Assembly (NCBI GenBank): GCA_021846325.1 | Contig: JAJZBX010000001.1 | Location: 62,001-126,000 of the forward strand | Length of the DNA: 64,000 nt | Direction of reading: 5' to 3' | From: Actinomycetes bacterium | Lineage (GTDB): Bacteria > Actinomycetota > Acidimicrobiia > Acidimicrobiales > RAAP-2 | In this document: one piece after another, positions 47,943-58,031 of the stretch | Numbering within the stretch: position 1 is the first letter of the stretch | Layout: each line of letters opens with the position of its first letter | Notes under the pieces: model-generated | Database searches by the model: none | What the model was told of the DNA's origin: nothing | The model's input: the letters and a program-made list of their open reading frames with translations, nothing else | Translations under genes and position numbers: made by a program

Positions 47943-48123
47943 TGCAGTGTACGTCGTGGGCTGCTCGACGGATCCCGCGACGACGTGGTGGCGAGCGGCG
48001 CCCGTGGTGGACCAACGTTGTCGCGCGAGATCGCGTGGTTCACCCTCGCCGGACGACGTCGCCGTGATCGGGTCTTACCACGGGGCTCGCGACGTCGTCG
48101 CCAGTGTGGCAGGCTCTATAGCC

Positions 48124-48930
48124 GTGGACTCCGTGAACGTGACGTTCGGTCACCGGCTCTGGTGGGTGGACGCCTTTATCGGCGACGGCGCTCGCGGGAA
48201 CCCCGCAGTCGTCGTGTTGCTGGAGCGACCGGTAGCCGATGACGAGTTGCAGCAGATCGCCTTTGAACTCGGCGTGTCAGAGACGGCGTTCATCCGTCGC
48301 GCCGGCGACGGATGGTCCCTGCGGTGGTTCACGCCGACGGTGGAGGTCGACCTGTGCGGTCACGCGACCCTGGCGACGCTGCATATTTTGTTGAGCGAAC
48401 TCGGGGTACCGGCGGGCGAGCTCTACTTTCAGACGAGGTCCGGTGTGCTCTCGGCCCGTCGGCGCGGTGACGGGATGCTCGGTATTGACTTGCCGAGGTC
48501 GTACCTCGAACCCCTCGACGTGGGCGTGCTGAACGGCACCCTCGGTGCCGTTTCGGCGGTGTATCAGGCGGGAGCGCAGAGTGTCCTCGCGGTGGTGGAC
48601 GATTACGACGCGCTCTGCGGACTCGCCGTCGATCCGATGAGCCTCTTTCTCGTGCCGGGGGCCCTGATCATCGCGGCGTGCGCCGGTGGACCCGACGCCG
48701 ACGTGTCGATTCGGGTCTTCGCGCCGCGGCTCGGCATCGCCGAGGACCCCGTGACGGGAAGCGCCATGTGCGCCGTCGCACCGTGGTGGGTCGAGAAGAC
48801 GGGATCCCCAACGGTCGTGGTGCGCCAGGCCTCAACTCGTGGCGGACTGCTCTACGCGAGACTCTTCGAGCGAAACGTTGAAGTGGCCGGGTACGCGCGG
48901 ACGTTCCTCAGCGGCGAGCTACGAGCGTGA
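48124..48930 (+). CDS. PhzF-family isomerase/epimerase-like protein
   Basis: WWVDAFIGDGARGNPAVVVLLE, SETAFI, LRWFTPTVEVDLCGHATLATLHIL, IRVFAPRLGIAEDPVTGSAMCAV. Confidence 0.88.
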   Translation: MDSVNVTFGHRLWWVDAFIGDGARGNPAVVVLLERPVADDELQQIAFELGVSETAFIRRAGDGWSLRWFTPTVEVDLCGHATLATLHILLSELGVPAGELYFQTRSGVLSARRRGDGMLGIDLPRSYLEPLDVGVLNGTLGAVSAVYQAGAQSVLAVVDDYDALCGLAVDPMSLFLVPGALIIAACAGGPDADVSIRVFAPRLGIAEDPVTGSAMCAVAPWWVEKTGSPTVVVRQASTRGGLLYARLFERNVEVAGYARTFLSGELRA

Positions 48931-50135
48931 CCGCGCGCACTGGGCCGGGCGCCCGCACCCGAGTACGACGCCTGCCGGCCAAGGCCCGCTACGACCGTAG
49001 CGTGATCAACGAGATACTTGACGAGGCGCGCTTCTGCCACGTGGCGGCCGTAGTGGACGGGGCCGCGATGGCGCTGCCCACCCTGCACGCCCGCGAAGGC
49101 GACGCACTGTATCTACACGGGAGTCGATCCAACGCGGTCCTTAAGTCCGTGGTGGCGCGCGGCGAGGCCTGCGTAACCGCGACCCTGTACGACGGGATCC
49201 GGCTGGCGCGCAGTGGGTTCGAGTCATCGATCGCGTACCGGTCCGTCGTCGTCTTCGGTCGCGCCGCGGTGATCAGCGACCACGCCGAGAGGCGACGCGT
49301 ACTCGACTACTTCGTCGACGCCGTGCTACCCGGACGATCCGGCGAAGTTCGTCTCGCGACCGACGCCGAGGTGCGCGCGACCATGGTGGTGCGCGTCGAG
49401 ATCGACGAAGCCTCAGCCAAGGTATCCGAGGGGCCGACCGAGGACGACGAGGCCGACCGAGCGCTGCCGATCTGGTCCGGCGTCATCCCCGCGTCCATCA
49501 CGTTCGGATCGCCCATTGCGTCGCGCGACGGCGCCATGGCGGACGGCGCGATTCCGGTGCCCCGTTCAGTCCACCGGCTCAGCGCCAGCGTGGCGGTTGG
49601 CTCGCTCGCCCGTGCCGTCGGCTCGCTCGACGCGGTTGACGATCGCGAGCGAGACGCCATCACCGCCACGCTCGAGTTTCTCGAGCGGGCGCCGGAGCCG
49701 TTCGACTCGGTGTCCAACGACCACCACGTCACGTCGTCGGCCTTTGTCGTTTCGGAGCGCGGCGTGATCTTGCACCGGCACCTACGCTTAGGGATCTGGG
49801 TGCAGCCGGGTGGCCACGTTGACCCGGGCGAGACGCCCGAGCAGGCCGCCGTACGCGAAACCCTTGAGGAGACAGGCTTGGTCGTTCAACATCTCACGCC
49901 ACCTCGGCTGTTTCACGTTGATGTGCATCCGGGGCCCGCGGGCCATACGCACTTCGATCTGCGCTACGTCGTGCGCGCCGAAGCGGTCGATCCGACGCCA
50001 CCGTCGGGCGAAAGTCCCGACGTCCACTGGTTCTCCTTCGCCGAGGCGATGGAGCGCGCCGAACCGGCGCTGCGGCCGGCCCTCGCGGCCCTCGAGGCGT
50101 TCGTCGCACGGACGTTCAGCGAGCAGCGCCGATGA
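48927..50135 (+). CDS. Fusion of PNPOx-like flavin-binding split-barrel domain (N) and NUDIX hydrolase (C)
   Basis: N: YDRSVINEILDEARFCHVAAVVDGAAMALPTLHAREGDALYLHGSRSNAVLKSV; C: NUDIX box GHVDPGETPEQAAVRETLEETGL in one uninterrupted frame. Confidence 0.83.
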   Translation: MTARTGPGARTRVRRLPAKARYDRSVINEILDEARFCHVAAVVDGAAMALPTLHAREGDALYLHGSRSNAVLKSVVARGEACVTATLYDGIRLARSGFESSIAYRSVVVFGRAAVISDHAERRRVLDYFVDAVLPGRSGEVRLATDAEVRATMVVRVEIDEASAKVSEGPTEDDEADRALPIWSGVIPASITFGSPIASRDGAMADGAIPVPRSVHRLSASVAVGSLARAVGSLDAVDDRERDAITATLEFLERAPEPFDSVSNDHHVTSSAFVVSERGVILHRHLRLGIWVQPGGHVDPGETPEQAAVRETLEETGLVVQHLTPPRLFHVDVHPGPAGHTHFDLRYVVRAEAVDPTPPSGESPDVHWFSFAEAMERAEPALRPALAALEAFVARTFSEQRR

Positions 50136-50842
50136 GCGACCACGATGCGCTGGGGGCGTTGCTAGACGCCGATCGGTGGATCGAACGCGTTAGCTTTCAG
50201 CGCAATCATCTGGCCGAATCGGACGAACTCGAGGCTGTCGAGTCAGTCCTGCGTGCCGAGGCGGCCGCCCTGCGCGACGCGCAGGCTGCCGCAGCGCCGG
50301 CACGAGTGGCCTACGAGGAGGCGTCCGAGCGGGCCGACCGACTGCAGCGGCGGCGGCGCGAACTCGAGACCGCACTGGCCGTTTCGACCGCGAGTTCGCG
50401 CGACCTGACGGCGATGCAGCACGAACTGGCGTCGGTAATCGTCCAAAGTGAGCGCGACGATGAGGTGGCGCTGGGAATGCTGGCCGAGGTGGAAGAGCGC
50501 GACGCCGCCATCGAGGCGCTGCGCGAGGTCGCGCGAGAAAACGCCGCGCGCCGCGAGTCATTGCGTGTGACGGTGGACGAACTTCGGGCCACGCTTGATG
50601 ACGAGATCGCCGTACTTCGGGTGACGAGAGCCACCCACGCGTCGGCGGTCTCGGGGCCGTTGCTCGATCGATACGAGCGCGCTCGGACCCGAGCCGGCAC
50701 GTCCGGCGCGTCGCGGGTCGTGGAGGGTCGTTGCGATGGTTGTCGAATCGCCCTGGCGCCCCTGGACGCGGATCGCGTGAGAGCACTCGCGGATAACGAA
50801 TTCATGGAGTGCCCCTCGTGCGGAAGGCTCCTGCTGCGGTGA
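50132..50842 (+). CDS. Coiled-coil protein with C-terminal C4-type zinc ribbon
   Basis: Long Ala/Glu/Arg coiled coil then CDGCRIALAPLDADRVRALADNEFMECPSCGRLLLR. Confidence 0.87.
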   Translation: MSDHDALGALLDADRWIERVSFQRNHLAESDELEAVESVLRAEAAALRDAQAAAAPARVAYEEASERADRLQRRRRELETALAVSTASSRDLTAMQHELASVIVQSERDDEVALGMLAEVEERDAAIEALREVARENAARRESLRVTVDELRATLDDEIAVLRVTRATHASAVSGPLLDRYERARTRAGTSGASRVVEGRCDGCRIALAPLDADRVRALADNEFMECPSCGRLLLR

Positions 50843-51432
50843 TCATCCTGATTCGACATGGTCAGACGACGACGAACGCACGTCAGTTGCTAGTCGGGCG
50901 AAGTGACCCGGAGTTGACGGCGCTCGGGGAGCGTCAGGCGCGAGCGCTGCGGCGCCGTCTCGAGGGTGTCGTTGCGGTATGGAGTTCGCCGCTGCGGCGA
51001 GCTCGCCACACCGCCGCGCTGGCGATCCCACATCTCGACGCTGTCGTGAAGGAGTCGTTTATCGAGGTTGATTACGGATCGCTGGACGGTCAGCCACTGT
51101 CGTCGGTCAGCGCCGACCAGTGGCGGGCCTTCGAATCTGATCACGACCTCGCCCTGGGTGACGGTGAGTCGCTCCAAGACGTTGATCAGCGGGTCCACGC
51201 CGAATTAGACGCGCTGCTCGCCGACCGCGCCAGTTTGCTGCACGATCACCACCGCCACCTCGCGATCGTCAGTCACGTGAGTCCCATCAAGTCAGCAACG
51301 GTATGGGCGTTGGGTGTCTCGGGCTCGGTCGCCTGGCGTACGCGCCTGGACAATGGATCGATCACCACGATTGGGATGCGCCAAGACTCACCCACGCTCG
51401 TGCACTTCAACCTGGTTCCGCGAATCGACTGA
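50839..51432 (+). CDS. Histidine phosphatase (phosphoglycerate mutase-like)
   Basis: VIILIRHGQTTTNARQLLVGRSDPELTALGERQARAL, SPLRRARHTA, FIEVDYGSLDGQ, IVSHVSPIKSA. Confidence 0.9.
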   Translation: MIILIRHGQTTTNARQLLVGRSDPELTALGERQARALRRRLEGVVAVWSSPLRRARHTAALAIPHLDAVVKESFIEVDYGSLDGQPLSSVSADQWRAFESDHDLALGDGESLQDVDQRVHAELDALLADRASLLHDHHRHLAIVSHVSPIKSATVWALGVSGSVAWRTRLDNGSITTIGMRQDSPTLVHFNLVPRID

Positions 51433-52089
51433 TCAGCGCAGGGCCGTCGCGATGGCGGCGAAGTGTAGGCCGGCGCCCACGAGCGTGCAGACGTGAAAGA
51501 GTTCGTGGTAGCCAAAGACGCGGGCGTTTCGCCCCGGTCGCTTGGCGCCGTAGAAGACCGCGCCGATCGAATACGCCACGCCGCCGCCCACGACGAGGAC
51601 GAAGGTCGCGGCGCCGCCCCCCCGGTAGATTTGGGGCAGGACACCGACGGCGGCCCAGCCGACGACCAAGTACGGCAAGGTGTTGACCCACTTCGGGGTG
51701 TCGAGGGCCAGCTGGCGAATCGTGATACCGGCCGCGGCACCGGCGCCGATGACGAGCAGTAGGACCAGACGAATGGTCCCGTGCATGGTCAGGCCGGCCA
51801 CGGCGAGGTACGTGCCGGTGATGGCCGCAAAGATGGCGGAGTGATCGGCCCGTCGCCACGCGCGTCGTTGCGTCGGGCTCCAGTTGCCGCGGTGGAAGAG
51901 TGCGCTCGTGGCCATCATGACGCCGACGCCGATGACGAAGCAAGAAACCCAGGCGACCTGCGCCGGGTTGCGCGTTCGCTCGTACAAAATGGGCGACGTC
52001 GCGAGTAAGACCACCACGCCGACCGCGTGGAACCAACCGCGCAGGCGAGGTTTACGTGCCGAAGTCGTGGCGATTTCACTCGTGGACAC
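51433..52089 (-). CDS. Hemolysin III / PAQR-family membrane protein
   Basis: RGWFHAVGVVVLLATSPILY, SALFHRGNW, RRADHSAIFAAITGTYLAVA, GYHELFHVCTLVGAGLHF. Confidence 0.88.
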   Translation of the reverse strand: MSTSEIATTSARKPRLRGWFHAVGVVVLLATSPILYERTRNPAQVAWVSCFVIGVGVMMATSALFHRGNWSPTQRRAWRRADHSAIFAAITGTYLAVAGLTMHGTIRLVLLLVIGAGAAAGITIRQLALDTPKWVNTLPYLVVGWAAVGVLPQIYRGGGAATFVLVVGGGVAYSIGAVFYGAKRPGRNARVFGYHELFHVCTLVGAGLHFAAIATALR

Positions 52090-52117
52090 CCAACAACCCT
52101 ACGCGCGTTACACGACG

Positions 52118-52154
52118 GAGCCCGCCCGCTCCATTGCTCGGAGCGGGCGGGCTC
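52118..52154. terminator. Perfect 15-bp hairpin GAGCCCGCCCGCTCC-attgctc-GGAGCGGGCGGGCTC
   Basis: Between the divergent hemolysin III gene and the aldo/keto reductase; function (terminator vs 5' regulatory) uncertain. Confidence 0.4.
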
Positions 52155-52266
52155 TCGCGGTTTGGCCCCCCCAGCCAATAGGATGAAGATAGTTCGTTTC
52201 CTCCCGCGGGAGTAAACCAGCTGAACCGCAACTACGGTGTTGTGAGCAAGTTCACATGGAGGAACG

Positions 52267-53250
52267 GTGAGGCGTCGAACATTGGGCCAGGGACTCGAGG
52301 TCGCCGAGCAGGGTCTCGGCTGCATGGGGATGAGCGAGTTCTACGGTCGTGGCGACGACGACGAGTCGATCGCCACGATCCAAGAGGCCCTCGATTCGGG
52401 CGTCAACTTTCTTGACACCGCGGACATGTACGGTCCCTTTACCAACGAGCGTCTCGTGGGGCGGGAGATCGCGTCTCGGCGCAACGACGTGGTGCTCGCG
52501 ACCAAGTTCGGCCTGCAACGCTCGCCCGACGGCCAGATGATCGGCGTCAATGGCCACCCCGACTACGTGCTTCGGGCGTGTGACGACTCGCTTCAACGGC
52601 TCGGGGTAGAGGTGATCGACCTCTACTATCAGCACCGCGTTGACCGTACGGTGCCGGTGGAAGAGACGTGGGGGGCAATGCAATCGCTCGTCCATGCGGG
52701 CAAGGTGCGCTACCTCGGCATCTCGGAGGCGTCACCGGCGACGATTGAACGCGCGCACGCGGTGCACCCGGTGTGCGCGGTGCAGAGTGAGTATTCGCTG
52801 TGGACGCGCGATCCGGAAGATGAGGTGCTGGAGACGTGTCGACGCCTGGGTATTGGCTTCGTGGCGTACAGTCCGCTGGGTCGTGGATTCCTGACCGGTG
52901 AGCCGGCTAACCGTGACGGGGCCGACGACCGTGACTTTCGAAAGAATCATCCACGCTTCGTTGGCGAAGCGCTCGAGCAGAATCTTGGCTTGGTCGCGAA
53001 CCTCGCGGCGATTGCGCGTGCCAAGGGCGTGAGCGTGGCCCAGCTGTCGCTGGCGTGGGTGCTCAGTCGAGGCACCGATGTCGTTCCGATTCCGGGGACG
53101 AAGCGGCGGCGGTGGCTGCGCGAGAACATCGCCGCCAGTGACATCACGCTGGAGGCGGACGAGATCGCCAGTTTAGAAGCCGCCGTACCTCGCTCGGCGG
53201 TGGCGGGCGACCGCTATCACCGCCAAGGCATGCAGTCGATCAACGGCTAA
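52267..53250 (+). CDS. Aldo/keto reductase
   Basis: [80 protein letters not shown]. Confidence 0.93.
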   Translation: MRRRTLGQGLEVAEQGLGCMGMSEFYGRGDDDESIATIQEALDSGVNFLDTADMYGPFTNERLVGREIASRRNDVVLATKFGLQRSPDGQMIGVNGHPDYVLRACDDSLQRLGVEVIDLYYQHRVDRTVPVEETWGAMQSLVHAGKVRYLGISEASPATIERAHAVHPVCAVQSEYSLWTRDPEDEVLETCRRLGIGFVAYSPLGRGFLTGEPANRDGADDRDFRKNHPRFVGEALEQNLGLVANLAAIARAKGVSVAQLSLAWVLSRGTDVVPIPGTKRRRWLRENIAASDITLEADEIASLEAAVPRSAVAGDRYHRQGMQSING

Positions 53251-54841
53251 GCGTCACGAGCGCCCCGTCCAGTAGCGCAACGACCTGATCACACCACGCG
53301 ATGACGTGGGGGTCGTGCGTGGCGGCGATGACCGTTACGTGGGCGTCGTCCAGTAGTCGCAGGACGGCCACGGTCTCCTCGCGCCCCAGCCCGCTCGTCG
53401 CCTCGTCGAGCATGACGATCGAAGGACCGATCGCGAGGGCGCGAACAATCGCGATTCGCTGGGCCTCGCCGCGCGAGACGTCAATCCAGCGCGTCGTGGG
53501 CTCGATGTCGAGTCCGAGTGCCGCCAAGTCGCGCTCGACCGAACGCGAGACCGTTCGACCGAGGTTCACGACGTCGTGAGCGTAGCCGCGCAGTAACCCG
53601 ACGTCGCTGGGAACGTAGGCCAGATGAGCACGCAGCGTCGGCTCGGCGATATCGCGCAGCGGCGTTGCACCAATGCAGATGACGCCGCCGTCGACGTCGT
53701 CCAGACCCGCGAGTGCGCTGAGCAAGGTCGACTTGCCCGTACCCGACGGTCCGGTGATCGCGACGCGCTGGCCGGGCCGGGCAACGAATGATCCCTGGTC
53801 GACAAGGAGTCGATCGCCTTCTCGAATGGTCACCCGATCGGCCACGACGCTGGAATCCTGCGGCCACGGCGCAGAACGCGTCGCGGTGGGCTCCTCGAGT
53901 TCCTCGAGTCGTTCGGCCGCGGCGATGACGGCGATCGCGCTTTCGAGACCGACGCGCACGGCGCCGAGACCCTCGGCAGTGCTCAGTGCCAACAGCGTCG
54001 CAACGACGGTCCACACCGGGGCTGAGGCTGGTGCGCTTAGGTACAGTGCGCTCAGCGCCAATGCGGTGGTGACCGGCACGACGAGCGACGACCGGATCGC
54101 CCGCCGTTGCGCGCGGTCCTCGGCGCGCGCTAACTCGAGTCGAGGACCGCGTAGACGATCGTCGAGGTAGCCACGTGCGCCGATCAGGATTATCTCGGGG
54201 CCCGCGGTACCGAGTTCAACGAGCGTGGCCCGGAAGGCACCGCGCTGGCGACGTAGGTCACGGTCAGCGGCGACGCGCGGGGCGAGGTCCGCGACGAGTC
54301 CGAGCACGCCAAGCGTCTGAATCACTGCGATGGCGCCGGCCGCTCCCAGCCATCGGCCGCCCGGCGAGAGTACCGCGATTACTGCGTCGCCAACGACCAG
54401 GGTGACGATGGCACCGAAGGACGGTACGACGAAGCGGAGCCAGAGGTCCTGCAGTTCGTCGGTATCGCGCAGCGCTCGTTCCAGCAAATCACCGCTGGCG
54501 TACGCACGCCAGCGGCGCATCGGCCAGTGGCCCACAATCGACACGAGCCAGCGACGCCAACGAGTGACCGCGGCGAAACCCAACTGATGAGCGCTCATGC
54601 GCTCGTTGAACTTGATGGGCGAACGTAAGAAGGCGAAGAGCTCAATGACGATCAGTAGGCCCGCCACGGCGCGAAGACCGGGACGCGACGCACTCTCAAC
54701 GAGGAGCCCGACGGCACCGACGAACAGACCAACCGCGGTGGTCGTGGCGATAGTGCTCGCCAGCAGTGCTCGCGCGAGGGCGCGTCGAGGGGGCCGTGAT
54801 CGAGCCAGCCATCGCCGTAGACGCCGCAGATCGTCGGTCAT
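53240..54841 (-). CDS. ABC exporter subunit, CydC-like (TMD-NBD)
   Basis: Walker [10 protein letters not shown], signature VSRGEAQR, Walker [10 protein letters not shown]-loop AATHD. Confidence 0.82.
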   Translation of the reverse strand: MTDDLRRLRRWLARSRPPRRALARALLASTIATTTAVGLFVGAVGLLVESASRPGLRAVAGLLIVIELFAFLRSPIKFNERMSAHQLGFAAVTRWRRWLVSIVGHWPMRRWRAYASGDLLERALRDTDELQDLWLRFVVPSFGAIVTLVVGDAVIAVLSPGGRWLGAAGAIAVIQTLGVLGLVADLAPRVAADRDLRRQRGAFRATLVELGTAGPEIILIGARGYLDDRLRGPRLELARAEDRAQRRAIRSSLVVPVTTALALSALYLSAPASAPVWTVVATLLALSTAEGLGAVRVGLESAIAVIAAAERLEELEEPTATRSAPWPQDSSVVADRVTIREGDRLLVDQGSFVARPGQRVAITGPSGTGKSTLLSALAGLDDVDGGVICIGATPLRDIAEPTLRAHLAYVPSDVGLLRGYAHDVVNLGRTVSRSVERDLAALGLDIEPTTRWIDVSRGEAQRIAIVRALAIGPSIVMLDEATSGLGREETVAVLRLLDDAHVTVIAATHDPHVIAWCDQVVALLDGALVTLSR

Positions 54842-56319
54842 CGGTCCAACTCGATACGGGGTCCGTCGATGACGACGAGCGGCGAGTCCACCGTGGTCTC
54901 GATGACGGCCAGACCGTCCACGGTGGCCACAACCTTGGCCACTCGCTGTCGGCTGACCTCGTCAAGGACACCCGCGATGTCGTCTATCACGAGGAGTGCT
55001 GGCTTGGCCAGTAGCCCGCGCGCCAGGACGAGCCGAACCCGCTCGCCGGTGCTGAGGCCGTCCCCGTCGGCCAGTAGCACGTCGTCGAGGTCATCGAAGC
55101 GAGGACCCGTCAGCCCGAGTGCATCGAGGCGGGACCGAACCTCCTCGACGTCGATGTTACGTCCGAGCGTGACGTTTTCCCATAACGTCGCGCTTACGAG
55201 GGAGCTTTCGCTGGACACGACGGCGATGGGGACGTCGCGGCGCTCGACCCGACCGGCCACGGGGGTGCGCCAGCCCAGCAGCGTGTGGACGAGCGTTGTC
55301 TTTCCCGCCCCCGAAGGTCCGCGGATCAAGAGCCGTCCGCCGACGTCAAGACGGAACGACACGGGTTGCGGACCGAATTCGGTCACCAGATTCTCGGTCG
55401 CTAGGAGAGGACCACGTTCCGCGGCCGTCGTCTCGGGCGAACGGCGAAGGGTGTCGCGCGACGCCACGGCATCCTCGCGGCGGTGGAACTCTACGCCGTA
55501 GCGGCGGACGTAGCCGAAGAGTTCACTGGTGATCAACACCGCGACGAGCGCGCGAAGCAGACTGATCTCACCGCGCAAGAGACCGAAGCCAACCACCATC
55601 GCAACCAAGCCCACCGAGACGCCGCTCAGAAACTCGGTAACCAGCGACGAAGTCAGGGCCACGCGGATTGCCCGGATCGCGACCCCGTGTTCGGCGTCGC
55701 TAATGGCGGCGATCTCGGAGGCACCGTACTCGACGGCGCCCAGGGCGCGAAGCTCGGGCGCGTGATTGAGTAGTTCGAGTTGACGTCGTTCCAGGGATCG
55801 GCGACGATCGCGGTACTCCGCGGCTAGTTGCGCGCTGCGTCGTCCGGCGCGTCGGTACAGCGGGATGGCGAGTGCGAGCAATGCGACCACGATGCCTGCG
55901 CTCAGCCAGCCGGCCGTTGCCCAGACCACCACGACGCCGAGCATGGCGGTGCGTGCGCTCGCTTCGAGCACGTCGAGCGATGGGGTGGTCGCCGCGTGGT
56001 CAATGGCGAGCGCGAGGTCGAGGCGGCTACGATCACCTTCGGCGAGCGGCCGTTGGAGATGACCGACGATGGTTCGACGCCACCGTTCGCGGATGACTCG
56101 GGCGGTGTGGTTCGCCCACCCGTCGTGGCCGAGCGCGATGAGTGTTCGAACCGCTAGGGCGCCGAGCAGTTCGGCGACGCCGCGGGACAAGGCGCCGTGG
56201 GCCACGGCGGTAATGGCCTGGGCCGTGATGAACGCGACCGCGAAACCGCTGAGCGTCGCGAGCGCGCCGATCAGCCACGAACGACGCGCGAACGGGTCGG
56301 TCGAGGGGGTCGCGGACAC
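54838..56319 (-). CDS. ABC exporter subunit, CydD-like (TMD-NBD) with degenerate catalytic residues
   Basis: Walker A GPSGAGKTT, signature LSTGERVR, Walker B LLVIDD (Glu to Asp), H-loop His missing (IETTVDS). Confidence 0.82.
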   Translation of the reverse strand: MSATPSTDPFARRSWLIGALATLSGFAVAFITAQAITAVAHGALSRGVAELLGALAVRTLIALGHDGWANHTARVIRERWRRTIVGHLQRPLAEGDRSRLDLALAIDHAATTPSLDVLEASARTAMLGVVVVWATAGWLSAGIVVALLALAIPLYRRAGRRSAQLAAEYRDRRRSLERRQLELLNHAPELRALGAVEYGASEIAAISDAEHGVAIRAIRVALTSSLVTEFLSGVSVGLVAMVVGFGLLRGEISLLRALVAVLITSELFGYVRRYGVEFHRREDAVASRDTLRRSPETTAAERGPLLATENLVTEFGPQPVSFRLDVGGRLLIRGPSGAGKTTLVHTLLGWRTPVAGRVERRDVPIAVVSSESSLVSATLWENVTLGRNIDVEEVRSRLDALGLTGPRFDDLDDVLLADGDGLSTGERVRLVLARGLLAKPALLVIDDIAGVLDEVSRQRVAKVVATVDGLAVIETTVDSPLVVIDGPRIELDR

Positions 56320-56345
56320 CCAGTCATGCTAATGAGGTTCGGTGC

Positions 56346-58022
56346 TCAATCGAAGTCGTCGCGGTGAGCGAGTAGTCGAGCCGGTCCATTGAGCCAACGG
56401 CGCAGCGCGCGCGTCGCTCGGCAGTCATCCTCGTTGTATTCCAAGATTCGACGGCGCCACGCCTCGGCCGCCGGACCACCGCCCACGGCGACCTCGTACC
56501 ACAGCATCGAGGCCTCACCACTGGGATTCACGTCGCGCCAGGAGAAACCAGCTTGCGTGGCGAGCAGCTTGAGGCCCGTGGGTCCCTCGGTCTGGATCTG
56601 AGACTTGGCGGCCTGGTGAAGATCTATCCATTGAGGGGGCGATGCGCGTCGAAAGGCGAGGATGTCGTCCAACGTCGGTCCGTCCGCTAGTGGTGACTCG
56701 ACGGCTCGGTTCATTGCGCCGTCTTCGGCCTGGGCCCAAAAGCAGTATGCGACCAAGCGTCGCTGCTGCTCGCGACAGTGACGGCGCAGGTCCTGGAACC
56801 AAGTCCAGAACGACGCGAACAGTCGGGCTTCGCTGCCGGCGCCGCGATCGTCCCAATTGACGAAGGCGACGTAACCCGGGGTGACTTCGGCGACGGGCGT
56901 GTTCAGGGTGACCAGCGCACCCCAGAGGTAGGTGGTCTCACCGTAGCTCTCCATGTCGATGTCGACCTCGACGTCACCCGTGGGACAGCCCACCTCACTC
57001 GGCGCGACGATGCGCAGCGGGCCACGTTCGTGCGCGCGAGCGCGATAAATTAACTCGTCGAGGCGAGCGATGGCGTGCGCCAAGTGCGCCTCGGGTCGAT
57101 CGGTCGCGAGCGGCGCCACGGTGCGCCGCGAGGCAGCCGGATCGAGCCGCGCCAGTTGGGCGCGCGTTGACACACCATGTTCGCGAAGGGCTATTTGCTG
57201 GTCAAAGGTCGTGAAGCGAGTCAGGGACACGTCGTCCCGCTCCTCGAGCGTCGCCGAGCACAGACCGGCGTACGGACAGTCGAGACACTCGCGGTGCCAG
57301 TAGGGCTCGGTCGGGAACCTTCCGTCACCGACGCGCCACCGCTCGTGAGCCAGCACCACGTCGAGTCGCTCGGCGTAGAGGCGGTCATAGGTTGCCAGAT
57401 TGAATCGCGGATAGTCCGTACCGTCCAAGGTCAACCACCAGACGTTGAGGTGGCGGTCGACGATCGCGCCGCGGGTGCCGGAGTCCGCGGCACCCATGCT
57501 CTGGAGGACCCGGGTCGCGTGCGACAGGGCGAGGCCAATTCGAGTGACGGTGGGTGTCGTGCGCACTCCCACGCCATCACGAAACCGGGCGTCGGTAGGG
57601 TTCATGCGAGCCAAGGATGTCACCAGTGTTCGCCGGGTGGCGGCGGGCTCGACGACCTCATTGTTCTTAATCAGCACCGGTGCGTACGTGTACCTGGTCT
57701 CCTGGCGGCCCACTCGCACGAGCGCGTGGACAGCGGCGCGACGCAGGGCGATCGGGTCGCTGAGCAGTCGGGGGTTGATGATCAGCGTTGCGCCATTGCC
57801 GATGGCGTTCACGGTGGCGACCGCCGAGTCGGCGACGACAGTCGCTGGGTGGAGGTCGCGGATCTGGCCGATGGCATTTCGCCGCAGTTTGTCAGCGTCG
57901 CGCCGCCGGCGCTCGTGTTCGAGTGCCGGTGCGGGACGGACGAAGTGGGACGGTTCGCCACGGCTGATGGCAACCCGGTGCACACAACTCGAGATCTCGT
58001 CGCCGCGCAGGAAATCGGTCAC
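56346..58022 (-). CDS. TM0106-family RecB/Cas4-like putative nuclease with C-terminal RNase H-like exonuclease region
   Basis: C-x-x-C-type cluster HRECLDCPYAGLC, VDIDMESYGETTYLWGALV, ILEYNEDDCRATRALRRWL. Confidence 0.78.
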   Translation of the reverse strand: MTDFLRGDEISSCVHRVAISRGEPSHFVRPAPALEHERRRRDADKLRRNAIGQIRDLHPATVVADSAVATVNAIGNGATLIINPRLLSDPIALRRAAVHALVRVGRQETRYTYAPVLIKNNEVVEPAATRRTLVTSLARMNPTDARFRDGVGVRTTPTVTRIGLALSHATRVLQSMGAADSGTRGAIVDRHLNVWWLTLDGTDYPRFNLATYDRLYAERLDVVLAHERWRVGDGRFPTEPYWHRECLDCPYAGLCSATLEERDDVSLTRFTTFDQQIALREHGVSTRAQLARLDPAASRRTVAPLATDRPEAHLAHAIARLDELIYRARAHERGPLRIVAPSEVGCPTGDVEVDIDMESYGETTYLWGALVTLNTPVAEVTPGYVAFVNWDDRGAGSEARLFASFWTWFQDLRRHCREQQRRLVAYCFWAQAEDGAMNRAVESPLADGPTLDDILAFRRASPPQWIDLHQAAKSQIQTEGPTGLKLLATQAGFSWRDVNPSGEASMLWYEVAVGGGPAAEAWRRRILEYNEDDCRATRALRRWLNGPARLLAHRDDFD

Positions 58023-58031
58023 GGTCGAAGC

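Noticed and set aside
53240-56319. Definite cytochrome bd assembly CydDC
   Set aside because: CydDC-like by architecture only; no cydAB neighbour and degenerate motifs, so no gene symbol was assigned.
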